A stretch of 64,000 nucleotides of DNA, taken from positions 82,968 to 146,967 of the forward strand of contig NZ_BSRQ01000024.1 in NCBI RefSeq assembly GCF_030268685.1, given 5' to 3'. The DNA comes from Microtetraspora sp. NBRC 13810. GTDB taxonomy: Bacteria > Actinomycetota > Actinomycetes > Streptosporangiales > Streptosporangiaceae. The position numbers and the translations under genes were made by a program. Numbering within the stretch: the stretch's first letter is position 1; each line of letters begins with the position of its first letter. Positions 44,592 to 52,795 of the stretch are shown here, piece after piece. The notes beneath the pieces were generated by a model. The model did no database searches and was not told the origin of the DNA. It saw nothing but the letters and a program-made list of their open reading frames with translations.

Positions 44592-45245
44592 TCATTTGTT
44601 GGCAGCGCGCAAGATGTCTATCGCGTGGATCACGTCGGTGACCATATGATCTGGGGAGTGTTCAGGAATAGACCAGGTTCCTCGGTCGATCCAAACTGTG
44701 CGCAGGCCGGCCGCATGTCCTCCGCCGATGTCCGTGACGGGGTGGTCGCCGACCATCCAGCCTCCGTCGGCGAGACTTACGCCGCATCGCCTAGCGGCGA
44801 TCTCGAACAGGCCTGTACCGGGCTTACGGATACCTTCAATGCCTGAGAGCGCGTAGGCGTCTACGGCGTCGGACAGGCCAGTTCGCTGGATCTTGCCGAG
44901 TTGGTTGTCTGCTGTCCCATTGGTGACGATCCCGAGCAGCCATCCTGCGGCGCGCAGCTCGGACAGCCCTACCAACACTTCGGGGCGGCAGTGGACGAGG
45001 TACGGCATGCGTCTGCGGTAATCGGCCCACAGCTCCTCGACCGGATCAGGAAGGGCGAAGTGCTCTCGCACCTTGGCGAAGAACGTCTCACGATGGGGGA
45101 GACCTTCACGATCGAGAGCAATCAACCAGTTAGTGGCTTCGCGCCCTAGGGCGCGTCTCCCTGCGAACTCCTCGGCCCAGATCCGGAACGCGCCGTCGAG
45201 GTCTATAAGCGTGTTGTCCAGGTCGAAGAGCGCTAGTCGCTGCAC
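44592..45245 (-). CDS. HAD-family hydrolase
   Basis: About 217 residues from GTG 45245. Motif I LFDLDNTLIDL (Asp8, Asp10), motif II VTNGT, the motif III lysine in GIRKPGTG and motif IV VGDHPVTDI are all present, with a helical cap between motifs I and II. It is a phosphatase or dehalogenase-like enzyme of unknown substrate. The longer frame to 45458 adds low-complexity residues. It is the last gene before the right attachment site. Confidence 0.9.
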   Translation of the reverse strand: MQRLALFDLDNTLIDLDGAFRIWAEEFAGRRALGREATNWLIALDREGLPHRETFFAKVREHFALPDPVEELWADYRRRMPYLVHCRPEVLVGLSELRAAGWLLGIVTNGTADNQLGKIQRTGLSDAVDAYALSGIEGIRKPGTGLFEIAARRCGVSLADGGWMVGDHPVTDIGGGHAAGLRTVWIDRGTWSIPEHSPDHMVTDVIHAIDILRAANK

Positions 45246-45493
45246 GAGCCCGATCCTAGACGGGGCTGGCTTCGTGCTGTCTGGCCGCATCCCCGCCGCT
45301 ATGGGGACCTGCGGGATCGTTCGGCTCGGGTCCGCCAACAAGGTGCGACCTGGGGAAACGCTCGAAGATCCATCCCACGCATATCCCACAGCCGCTGGCA
45401 TATGGCTGCCTACGGTGGCGCATGGCTGCACAGAGTCGAGTGACAGCCGGAAGAACATGCCCAGGTCAAGGGCGTGACCGCTGGTCAGAAGAG

Positions 45494-45566
45494 TGCCCCC
45501 GGCATGATTCGAACATGCGACACCCGCTTTAGGAGAGCGGTGCTCTATCCCCTGAGCTACGGAGGC
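45494..45566 (-). tRNA. tRNA-Arg (anticodon CCT), regenerated at AICE right end
   Basis: Folds completely: acceptor GCCTCCG/CGGGGGC with one U-G pair, D-arm GCTC...GAGC, anticodon stem CCGCT/AGCGG with loop CTCCTAA, and T-arm GCATG-TTCGAAT-CATGC, discriminator A. Anticodon CCT reads Arg AGG. The bases left of the 19-bp core (45521-45539) come from the element: the T-stem differs from the chromosomal 3' half at 29783 by compensating changes that keep pairing. No CCA is encoded. Confidence 0.93.
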
Positions 45567-45765
45567 AGGTGGACTGTTGTAAGCCTAGCGAACCTGGGGC
45601 GCTTTTGGGGACGGGGGCGTGGGGTCGGGTTTGGTGGGGGGTGTCATGGGTGGTCTGAGGTGCGGTAAAGGGGTGACAAGGGGGGCGGTGGCCGGGGATT
45701 GAGGGGGGTTACTGTCACGCTTCGTGATGATGGGGCGGCGGGTGTGTGGTCGGGGGCGGCGGGTT

Positions 45766-48084
45766 ATGCGGGTCGTGGTGCTGGGGGTGGCGATGGTAGT
45801 GCCGGCCTTGATGGCCGGTGGGTTGTTCGTGGCGGAGTTGGCCGGGTTCGGGGGGACGGTGGCCGGCGAGGGGGAGTTGGCGCGGGGGGCGGAGGGGGCT
45901 GAGGGAGATGGTGGCGCCGTCTCCGGGGGCGTGACGGGTGGTGGCGCGGGGGCGCAGTTCGTGGGGGTGGGGGCGCGGATGTGGGAGCCCGTTTGGGAGG
46001 TGGCGGGGGCGTCTGGGCGGTCGGCGGGGGCCTTCGTCCGGGGCGGGGAGGAGCTGCCGGGGGTTGCCGGTGGGGAGTGGGAAGCCGCTGCGCTGGGGGC
46101 TGGGGAGCAGGTGCCGCCTGTCGGGGGTGAGGCCGAGCATGCCGGAGGCAGTGCCGGGGCCGGTGCAGACGGGGAGATCAGTGCCGGGGGGCGCGAACAG
46201 GTCGTCGTCAAGGGCGGGGGGCGTGGACAGGGCGCGGCCAGGGGTGACGCTCTTGGGCAGGGTGAGGTCGGGGCTGGGGGGGTGGCTCAGGGGGTGGCGA
46301 GGGTCGGGCTCGGGGTTGGGGTGGAAGGGGGCGAATCTGAGCGTTCGGGTGGCGCGGGGCCCGGTTCTGAGGCGAGTGCGGGAATCGGCGCCAGTGGGGA
46401 CTGGACCGCTTCTGAGGTCGACGGTGGTGGTGCGAGCGCGGGTAGTGCCGATGTCGACGGTAATGGTGCGGACGCGGGCAGTAGTGATGTCGGCGATGGT
46501 GCCAGCCGGGGCAATGGTGATGTTGGCGATGGTGTGAGCGGCGGCGGTGGTGATGTCGATAGTGGTGCCAGTGGGGGCAGTGCTGTCGGCAGTGGTGCCA
46601 GTGGGGGCGGTGATGTCGTCGGTGGTGCGAGGGGGGGCAGTGGTGATGTCGATGGTGGTGTGGTTGGGAGGAGTGGTGATGTCGTCGGGGTTGAGGGGGG
46701 TGGTGATGTGTTTGGTTATCGAGGGGGAGTTGTGGCTGAGCGTGGTGTCGGTGGGGGTGGGGTGGTGGCTGGTGAGCCTGAAGAGGGCGACGGGGCCGGT
46801 GTGGAGGAAGAGATCGTGGGGTCGACGTTGGGGGTTATGCGGGTGGTGGGGCCTGTTTGGGTGGCGGGGACGGAGCGGCCCTATCTGGTGTACGGCGGGG
46901 TTGTTCCGGGGGGGAGTGCTGGGTATGGGCTGGTGGTTTCGCAGGTTGGGGTGGTGTACGGCGCGTACGGTGGTGCCGTGCCGCCTGGGGGTGGGATGGG
47001 CTGGGCGTGGCTGGCGCGTGCGATGTATGGCGGGGCCGTGCCGTTGGGCGGGGGCGCTTACGAGTGGGGTGTGCCGTATCGGCACTTCGGCCTGTTGACC
47101 GGTCCTGGTGGGGGCTTGTACGGCGGGGCGGCTGGTGGGGTTCTGCTGCCGGAGAGAGTGGGGCTCGAGGGGATGTCGTCCGGGGGTGTCTTCAGTGGGG
47201 CGGTGTCGCCGGGGGGTGTGCCGGGGGTGGTGTACGGCGGGGGTGTGTCGCCGGTGGTTGGCGGGGGCGTTGTGCCGTCGCGGGGGTTGACCGCTTGGCG
47301 GATGTCCGCGTTCGCGAGGGGGAGTGTCGGGGAGGCGGCGCGGCTTGGGGGCGTTGGCGGGGATACGGAAGGGGGCGTCGTGGGGTGGCAGGTGGGGGAG
47401 TACGTGGCTGCTGACGGTACGGCGGGGCCGTCGTTGAGGGGCGGGGGTGCACGGTCTTGGCATGGGGGTGGGGGATCCACGTCGGCGCCGTGGGCTTCGG
47501 GGGGTTCGCGGGTGGACAGAGCGGAAACCGGTTCGCCGGCAGTTGTGGGGGGAGCTGGTGGGTCGGCTGTCGGGGCAGGAGCCGGTGCGCCGGCAGTCGG
47601 GGCGGGAGCGGGAGCGGGGGCGGGTGCGTCGGCTGTCGGGGTGGGAGCAGGTGGGCCGGTGGCCGGTGTGGGGGGTGGTTGGCTGAAGGCTGGCGTGGCG
47701 GGAGGGCCGGCGCGGGCTGCGGCGGTCCCGAAGAGCGGTGCGGCGGCGGGGCAGGGGGTTGTGAGGGGTTCGTCGGGTCCGGGAGCAGTTAGGGGTTCGG
47801 CGAGATCGGGGGTGGCGGGGTCGGGGGTGGCGGGGGTGCGTGTGGAGGACTCGGCAAGGTCGCAAGCGGTTGAGGCTGGGGGAGTTGGGGGTTCGGGGGG
47901 GACGGGGGCTGTGGACGGTCGGGGGAGGATCGGGGCTACGTCTTCTTCGTCGGCGGCGAGGCGTTCCTTGGGGGATGGGGTGCGCGGTGGGCGGGTGAAG
48001 GCGCCTGCTGGGGGGTGTCCGGCACAGTGGCGGGATACGTGGTTGTGGGAGTCGTGTCTGGAGCGGCTCCGGCGTTCGGGGTGA
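45766..48084 (+). CDS. putative membrane-anchored Gly/Val-rich low-complexity protein
   Basis: About 772 residues if read on the plus strand. The N-terminus (MRVVVLGVAMVVPALMAGGL) is a TM or signal anchor. The middle has runs such as SGGGGDVDSGASGGSAVGS; the second half has repeats of YGGAVPPGG, YGGAVPLGG and YGGVVPGG. The C-terminus ends CPAQWRDTWLWESCLERL, which looks like real protein. The minus strand is also open for the whole length (Pro/Thr-rich), and third-position use is not decisive, so the coding call is tentative. Confidence 0.4.
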   Translation: MRVVVLGVAMVVPALMAGGLFVAELAGFGGTVAGEGELARGAEGAEGDGGAVSGGVTGGGAGAQFVGVGARMWEPVWEVAGASGRSAGAFVRGGEELPGVAGGEWEAAALGAGEQVPPVGGEAEHAGGSAGAGADGEISAGGREQVVVKGGGRGQGAARGDALGQGEVGAGGVAQGVARVGLGVGVEGGESERSGGAGPGSEASAGIGASGDWTASEVDGGGASAGSADVDGNGADAGSSDVGDGASRGNGDVGDGVSGGGGDVDSGASGGSAVGSGASGGGDVVGGARGGSGDVDGGVVGRSGDVVGVEGGGDVFGYRGGVVAERGVGGGGVVAGEPEEGDGAGVEEEIVGSTLGVMRVVGPVWVAGTERPYLVYGGVVPGGSAGYGLVVSQVGVVYGAYGGAVPPGGGMGWAWLARAMYGGAVPLGGGAYEWGVPYRHFGLLTGPGGGLYGGAAGGVLLPERVGLEGMSSGGVFSGAVSPGGVPGVVYGGGVSPVVGGGVVPSRGLTAWRMSAFARGSVGEAARLGGVGGDTEGGVVGWQVGEYVAADGTAGPSLRGGGARSWHGGGGSTSAPWASGGSRVDRAETGSPAVVGGAGGSAVGAGAGAPAVGAGAGAGAGASAVGVGAGGPVAGVGGGWLKAGVAGGPARAAAVPKSGAAAGQGVVRGSSGPGAVRGSARSGVAGSGVAGVRVEDSARSQAVEAGGVGGSGGTGAVDGRGRIGATSSSSAARRSLGDGVRGGRVKAPAGGCPAQWRDTWLWESCLERLRRSG

Positions 48085-49212
48085 GATCGGCGGTCGGGGG
48101 TGAGATCGCCGTCGCCCGGGGGACGTGGTGGAAGGTGGGGGCCTGCGGCCCGGTGCGTTGGCAGTGGTGTGAGGCGTGCTTCCAGGGGCGTTGGGGCGTG
48201 GATGTGGGGCATGCGGCCGAGGGCGTGGCGTTCGGGTGTTGGGCTCGGGATGTGGGGCGTGTGGCCGGGGCAGGTGCGGTACGCCGTGGCGAGGGAGCCA
48301 GGGGCACGCCGCATGGGAGTGCGGCGGGGCCCTCCAGGCGAGCCGCTGTCCAAAGGCCGCGAATTCGACGGCGGCGACAAAGGGCACAGCCGACTTGAGC
48401 GTCACCGGTCGCCCCCCGCGTAGTCGGCGACAGAGAGGTTCACCGGTCTACGGGTGCCTAACAGGCGGACGCCCTCCGACTCATGGGGTGCCTTTGCAGG
48501 CAGACGCCCACTGGCGCACCGTGTCTCTGGCAGGCGGAGGCCCACTGGCGCACGGGTGCCTCTGGCAGGACGCCCGCGACCCACGGTTGCCTCTGGCAAG
48601 CGCATGCCACCGACCCACGGGTATCCCAGACAGCCGGACGCCACCGACCCACGGGTACCCCAGACAGCCGGACCCCATCGACCCACAGGTACCCGACAGC
48701 CGGACGCCACCGACCCACAGGTGTCCCTGGCAGGCGGTGGGTGCCCCAGTCAGGCGGACACCATCGGCCCGCAGCCGCCCCGGACAAACGGACGCCACCG
48801 GCTCACAAGTTCCCTGCCAGGCCGATGCTCACCGTTAGAAGGCCGCCAAGCGGTGCAGGACGGCGTCGGGGGCGGACCCGGGGGACGGTTGGGGCTCGCC
48901 ACGGAGCCACCTGGAGGGGGCTGAGGGCCGAAGTCCTGGCGACAACCTGACCAGGGTTCCGGTCGCGGAAGCCGGCTGACACGGGAAACCGGAAACGGGG
49001 TCTGCTGGGGCTTCTGGGGGGCTTGTTGACTGTGTGGGGGTGGGGTGGTCAAGGCGGTATGGAGGTGGGAAGCGGGGGTCTGCCTGGGGGGATGTGGTGG
49101 GGGGATCTTTTGGAGCATTACGGCTCTGCCGACTTGGGTTCGGGTACTCGCGGAGCTGTAGTAACGTGCGTGCCTGGCCCGGGTCACGAGTTCGCAAACG
49201 GAGGAGTCGAAC
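48085..49212. other. long intergenic region with minisatellite and upstream region of vanY-like gene
   Basis: About 1.1 kb with no convincing gene. 48085-48430 is a G-rich continuation of the preceding region. 48440-48830 is the minisatellite listed separately. 48830-49212 should contain the promoter of the peptidase gene. Confidence 0.5.
48440..48825. repeat. minisatellite, about 11 units of 31-35 bp
   Basis: Degenerate direct units anchored on CACGGGT or variants start at about 48449, 48482, 48517, 48551, 48582, 48616, 48650, 48684 and 48716. The unit contains GACGCCACCGACC and CCAGACAGCC in the best-conserved three copies. The period is not a multiple of three, so it is not a protein repeat. 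Units abut without unique spacers, unlike CRISPR. Confidence 0.85.
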
Positions 49213-50325
49213 GTGTCATCTCCTCGATCAGCGGGCCTGATCGTGGTCATTGCGATGTTGACTTCCCTGCTACCTGGGGCGATGGGCCAGGCGGTGGCCG
49301 AGCAGGTGTCGGTCGCCGGTCTTGCCGGTGGAGTAGTGCGGCAGACGGGTGGCGCGGGGCTTGAGCGGGATCCGCCGAACCTGACGGAGTTGAAGAAGGA
49401 AGCCGAGCAGTCCGCCAAGGACCTGGAGGAGGCGACCAAGGCGCTGGAGCAGCGGCGGGCGCAGCTCGCGTCGGCGGACAAGGAGCTGTCGGCGAAGTTG
49501 CGTCAGTTGCAGGTCGCGGACCGGGAGCTGGCGGTGGTCAGGCAGCCGCTGTCGAACCTGGTGGGCATGCTCTACCAGCAGTCTGGTTCGGGGGATATCG
49601 CGCCGTTCCTTTCAGGGTCGTCTGATGAGTCCACCTTGCGGGCCATGGGGGACATCACGCAGCTTGTCGCGAGGCGTGACCAGGTGGTCAAGGACACCGG
49701 GCGGCTGAACGAGGAGCGGGAGCGGCTGGCGACCGAGGCGCAGGACCTGCGGGCCGGGAAGCTGCTGGGCGAGGCGCAGATGGCCGTCGAGATCGACACG
49801 CTGCGGAAGCGCTCCGACAAGATCGTCAAGTCGCTGACGCAGTCCCTGACGAAGCTCGGCGTCAAGGTGAAGGGCGGGCAGCTGGCGGTGCGCTGCGACC
49901 CGACCAGGGCCGAGGCGGCGGGCCGTTTCCCCAACGGGCTGGTCCCCGAGTCGTACCTGTGCCCGTTGCAGCAGAAGGGGCACGAGCTGCGCGCCGACGC
50001 GGCGGTCGCGTTCATCAGCCTGAACGAGGCTTACCGGCAGCGGTTCGGCCGGCCGATGTGCGTGTCGGACAGTTATCGGAGCCTGGCCGCCCAGCAGTCC
50101 GTCTACTACACCAGGCCCGGGTTCGCGGCGGTGCCGGGGCGGAGCAACCACGGGCTGGGGCTCGCGGTGGACCTGTGCGGCGGCGTCGAGCGCTTCCGGT
50201 CCGCGGAGTTCAACTGGCTGGAGGCGAACAGCAAGCGGTACGGGTGGATCCATCCGCAGTGGGCCTACAGCAACCCGTTCGAGCCGTGGCACTGGGAGTA
50301 CGATCCGAAGCTCGCCGCGGGCTGA
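49213..50325 (+). CDS. secreted VanY-type D,D-peptidase with N-terminal coiled coil
   Basis: 370 residues from GTG 49213, after GGAGGAG. A signal peptide (residues 1 to about 30) is followed by a coiled coil (ELKKEAEQSAKDLEEATKAL, then QRRAQLASADKEL), as in cell-wall NlpC/VanY proteins. The VanY metallopeptidase domain has SNHGLGLAVDLC (His about 311, Asp about 318) and PWHWEYD (His about 359). It should trim peptidoglycan stems. The 3' end overlaps the mscL gene by about 60 bp. Confidence 0.9.
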   Translation: MSSPRSAGLIVVIAMLTSLLPGAMGQAVAEQVSVAGLAGGVVRQTGGAGLERDPPNLTELKKEAEQSAKDLEEATKALEQRRAQLASADKELSAKLRQLQVADRELAVVRQPLSNLVGMLYQQSGSGDIAPFLSGSSDESTLRAMGDITQLVARRDQVVKDTGRLNEERERLATEAQDLRAGKLLGEAQMAVEIDTLRKRSDKIVKSLTQSLTKLGVKVKGGQLAVRCDPTRAEAAGRFPNGLVPESYLCPLQQKGHELRADAAVAFISLNEAYRQRFGRPMCVSDSYRSLAAQQSVYYTRPGFAAVPGRSNHGLGLAVDLCGGVERFRSAEFNWLEANSKRYGWIHPQWAYSNPFEPWHWEYDPKLAAG

Positions 50326-50801
50326 GCTCCTGGGCGGTTTCCGATGTGAAGCCGCCCAGGTTCCGGGTGCGGAGGCCGCCCGGGACGAGCGGGTTCCGTC
50401 AGGCGGCGGGGGGCGAGTTGCGCGGTGCAGTGGGCGCAGCGGACTGCCGCCTTCGGGATGTCGGAGAGGCACTCCGGGCACGCGCGGGTCGTGCTCTCCG
50501 CCGGCTTGGCGAACCGGGTGCTGAGCCGCTCGTACGGCTGGACGACCAGGAAGTAGACGACGGCCGCCACGATCACGAACGACACCAGCGAGTTGATGAA
50601 CGCGCCGTAGCGGAACACCGCGTCGCCGACCTGCACGGTGAGCCCCTGGAAGTCGGGCAGCCCCCCGAACACCGAGATCAGCGGGGTGAGCAGGTCTTTG
50701 ACCAGTGAGTTGACGATCGAGGTGAACGCCGCGCCGATCACCACGGCGGTGGCGAGCTCGATGACGTTGCCCCGGAGCAGGAACTTCTTGAATCCGCTCA
50801 T
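50265..50801 (-). CDS. mscL: large-conductance mechanosensitive channel with C-terminal zinc ribbon
   Basis: 178 residues. MscL features are clear: MSGFKKFLLRGNVIELATAV (N-terminal helix and TM1), then a second TM (INSLVSFVIVAAVVYFLVV). The usual short C-terminal helix is followed by an unusual CPECLSDIP...CAHC zinc ribbon, then a disordered tail. It releases turgor during hypo-osmotic shock. The tail overlaps the convergent VanY gene. Confidence 0.92.
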   Translation of the reverse strand: MSGFKKFLLRGNVIELATAVVIGAAFTSIVNSLVKDLLTPLISVFGGLPDFQGLTVQVGDAVFRYGAFINSLVSFVIVAAVVYFLVVQPYERLSTRFAKPAESTTRACPECLSDIPKAAVRCAHCTAQLAPRRLTEPARPGRPPHPEPGRLHIGNRPGAQPAASFGSYSQCHGSNGLL

Positions 50802-50913
50802 GCGGCCCTCACCGGGCCCCGGTCCGCGCCGATCCTCATGGGTACTCCTTGAGATGTCATAGGTGATGGCGCACGCATTGTAGGGCCGGGAGTGATCGGC
50901 TCGCGGGCATCTT

Positions 50914-51555
50914 TCACGGCGTGCCGAGGGTGATCGAGAGCCTGCCGCCGGACTGCGCCGAGGCCAGCCTGGCCGCCTGGTCGGAGGTGGTGGCGAGGAC
51001 GACGAGGGCGCCGGTGTCGGGTTTCGACGGCGCTAGGGCCGAGGGCTCGGCGGCCGGGGGAGCCGAGATCACCGTGACGTCGTCGGCGACCGTCTGGGCG
51101 GGCACGGCGGCCACCCCGGCGTCCTCCCAGCCGGTGGGCGCGGCGAGCACGTCGACGACGTCGCCCGCGGAGAGCAGCCGGGCCGCCTCCGCGTCGGCGA
51201 TCCGGATCGGGGTGGCGACCGTGCCGCGCGGGTGGGAGGCCAGCAGCGCCGGGCCGAGCAGCCGGAGGTCGGTCAGCGGCTCGCCCCGCCGTACTGGGGT
51301 GGCGAGCATGCGGCCGGCGACCCGGTCGCCCGGCCGCAGCGCGCCGTCGGGCACGGCGGACTCCGGCAGGGCGACGGGCCGCACGTCATCCGCGCGCAGG
51401 ACGCCGGCGGTGAGGTCGCGGGCGGCGGTGAGCACGGTGACCGTGGGGCCGGGGCCGGGAGCGAGCGCCGTGAGGGCGCACCCGGCCGCCAGGGCGGTGA
51501 GCGCGGCGGCGACGAGGCGACGGCGGCGCGTGAGGGCACGACTCAGGGCACGCAT
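50914..51555 (-). CDS. CpaB/RcpC-like SAF-domain protein
   Basis: 213 residues from MRALSRALTRRR. A signal/TM segment (VAAALTALAAGCALTALAPG) is followed by an SAF domain (LTAARDLTAGVLRADDVRPV) and a RcpC/CpaB C-terminal region (PIRIADAEAARLLSAGDVVD). CpaB proteins assist Flp/Tad pilus assembly. No other tad genes are in the window, so it may be a stand-alone member. Confidence 0.8.
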   Translation of the reverse strand: MRALSRALTRRRRLVAAALTALAAGCALTALAPGPGPTVTVLTAARDLTAGVLRADDVRPVALPESAVPDGALRPGDRVAGRMLATPVRRGEPLTDLRLLGPALLASHPRGTVATPIRIADAEAARLLSAGDVVDVLAAPTGWEDAGVAAVPAQTVADDVTVISAPPAAEPSALAPSKPDTGALVVLATTSDQAARLASAQSGGRLSITLGTP

Positions 51556-51593
51556 GGGAGGACTCCAGGCGGGTGAAAGGGGATGGGAAGCCG

Positions 51594-52400
51594 TCAGGGG
51601 AGGTCGAAGGGGAGCTTGATGCCCTCCAGGGCGGTGGCGCAGGGGCAGGCGCGGTCGTGCGGCAGGGCCTGGACGACGTCGGAGACCAGGGAGCGCATGC
51701 GGGCGATGTTGGCGGCGAAGAAGGCGAAGACCTCGTCCTGGGTGACGCCCTCGCCGACGTTGACGCCGGCGTCGTGGTCGGTGACCAGCGACAGGGACGT
51801 GTAACAGAGGGCCAGCTCGCGGGCGAGGATGGCCTCGGGGAAGCCGGTCATGCCGACGATGGTCCAGCCGTTGGCGGAGAACCAGCGGGACTCGGCCCGG
51901 GTGGAGAAGCGCGGCCCCTCGATGACCACGAGGGTGCCGCCGTCGACGGTGTCCCAGCCCGCGGTGGTGGCCGTGGCCACCGCGGCGGCGCGGCCCGACG
52001 GGCAGTAGGGGTCGGCGAAGGGGACGTGCACGGCGCCGGTGGTGTCGTAGTAGGTCTGCACCCGGCCGGAGGTGCGGTCGACCAGCTGGTCGGGGATGAC
52101 GAGCGCGCCCGGTCCGTGCTCGACGCGGAGCGAGCCGACCGCGCTGGGGGCCAGCACCTGGCGCGCGCCGAGCGAGCGGAGCGCCCACAGGTTGGCGCGG
52201 TAAGGGATGCGGTGCGGGGGATGGCGGTGGTCGCGACCGTGGCGGGGGATGAACGCGACGCTGCGTGAGCCGATGGTGCCCACGGTGATGACGTCGCTCG
52301 GCGGGCCGTAGGGGGTCGTGACCTCGACCTCCTGTGCCTCGTCGAGCAACGAGTAGAAACCTGAGCCGCCGATGACGCCTATATCCGCGCGATTGACCAT
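51594..52400 (-). CDS. mtnP: S-methyl-5'-thioadenosine phosphorylase
   Basis: 268 residues of the PNP/MTAP family: DIGVIGGSGFYSL (phosphate site), RHGRDHRHPPHRIPYRANLW, VIEGPRFSTRAESRWF and MTGFPEAILARELALCY, with the Asp pair VTDHDAG. It cleaves methylthioadenosine from polyamine or SAM-dependent reactions into adenine and methylthioribose-1-phosphate for methionine salvage. The gene stands alone; other salvage genes are elsewhere. Confidence 0.92.
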   Translation of the reverse strand: MVNRADIGVIGGSGFYSLLDEAQEVEVTTPYGPPSDVITVGTIGSRSVAFIPRHGRDHRHPPHRIPYRANLWALRSLGARQVLAPSAVGSLRVEHGPGALVIPDQLVDRTSGRVQTYYDTTGAVHVPFADPYCPSGRAAAVATATTAGWDTVDGGTLVVIEGPRFSTRAESRWFSANGWTIVGMTGFPEAILARELALCYTSLSLVTDHDAGVNVGEGVTQDEVFAFFAANIARMRSLVSDVVQALPHDRACPCATALEGIKLPFDLP

Positions 52401-52452
52401 GGGCCGACACTAGCGCTCGCGGCGGTGGGGAGGGAGAGGAGGCGGGGAAGGG

Positions 52453-52559
52453 TGTGGACAACCGCTCTGGGGCTGTGGATAAAGCTGTGAGGTGCTGGGG
52501 AAAAGGGGGGTGGTCATGGGGAAAACCGTGGGCGAAACGGTGGACAGGGCTGTGGAAAA
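52453..52559. promoter_or_regulatory. cluster of DnaA-box-like sites
   Basis: TGTGGACAA (52453-52461) is the exact complement of the actinomycete DnaA box TTGTCCACA. TGTGGATAA (52474-52482) is the exact complement of TTATCCACA, 21 bp away. TGTGGAAAA (52551-52559) and weaker TGGGGAAAA/GGTGGACAG copies fill the interval. All point the same way. No dnaA/dnaN genes flank it, so it is not oriC; it could titrate DnaA or regulate mtnP. Confidence 0.6.
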
Positions 52560-52620
52560 CAGGGACACCGGCTTACGGCGCCGACGTGAGGGCGAGGGCG
52601 AGGCGGGTGCCGGGGGTGGG

Positions 52621-52795
52621 GCGGATCTACGGCTAAGGGAGCGGTGCGGGGGCCGGGGGCGGGCGCGGGTCACGGCGAAGGGGGCGGGCGCAGGGCGGGC
52701 GCGCGTTTACGGCGGGGGGCGGGTGCTGGGCGGGCGCGGGTCTACGGCGAGGGGAGTGGGTGCAGGGCGGGTGCGGGTTTACGGGGTAGGGGGCA
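52621..52795. repeat. GC-rich tandem repeat, 35-43 bp units, 4-5 copies
   Basis: Units anchored on ACGGCG or ACGGGG start near 52629, 52672, 52709, 52744 and 52781 with body GGGCGGGCGCGGGT. The last copy overlaps the 3' end of the sigma factor gene. It has many GGG runs and could form G-quadruplexes. Confidence 0.8.

Larger units (their letters stand above)
29810..45539. mobile_element. actinomycete integrative and conjugative element (AICE), integrase-interrupted
   Basis: A 15.7-kb element bounded by the 19-bp anticodon-arm core of tRNA-Arg(CCT). It carries the AICE backbone: GntR regulators, TraB/FtsK-type dsDNA translocase, SpdB (DUF2637), RepSA rolling-circle initiator, Xis and tyrosine integrase, much like pSAM2. 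AT-rich accessory genes lie near the two ends. The integrase is cut by an IS5-family element, so the AICE should now be locked in place unless the IS excises precisely or another integrase acts in trans. Confidence 0.88.

Noticed and set aside
44410..44595. 61-residue minus-strand frame between the HEPN-like and HAD genes
   Set aside because: No ribosome site, no motif and atypical composition; treated as noncoding.
45715..48405. 896-residue minus-strand frame rich in Pro, Thr and His
   Set aside because: It could be coding, but lacks a signal, domain or ribosome site; the plus frame has a TM start and repeated YGG motifs, so I list only that one, with low confidence.
48440..48825. CRISPR array
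   Set aside because: Units directly abut and vary in sequence; there are no constant repeats with unique spacers and no cas genes.
52453..52559. chromosomal replication origin
   Set aside because: No dnaA, dnaN or rpmH neighbours and too few boxes.
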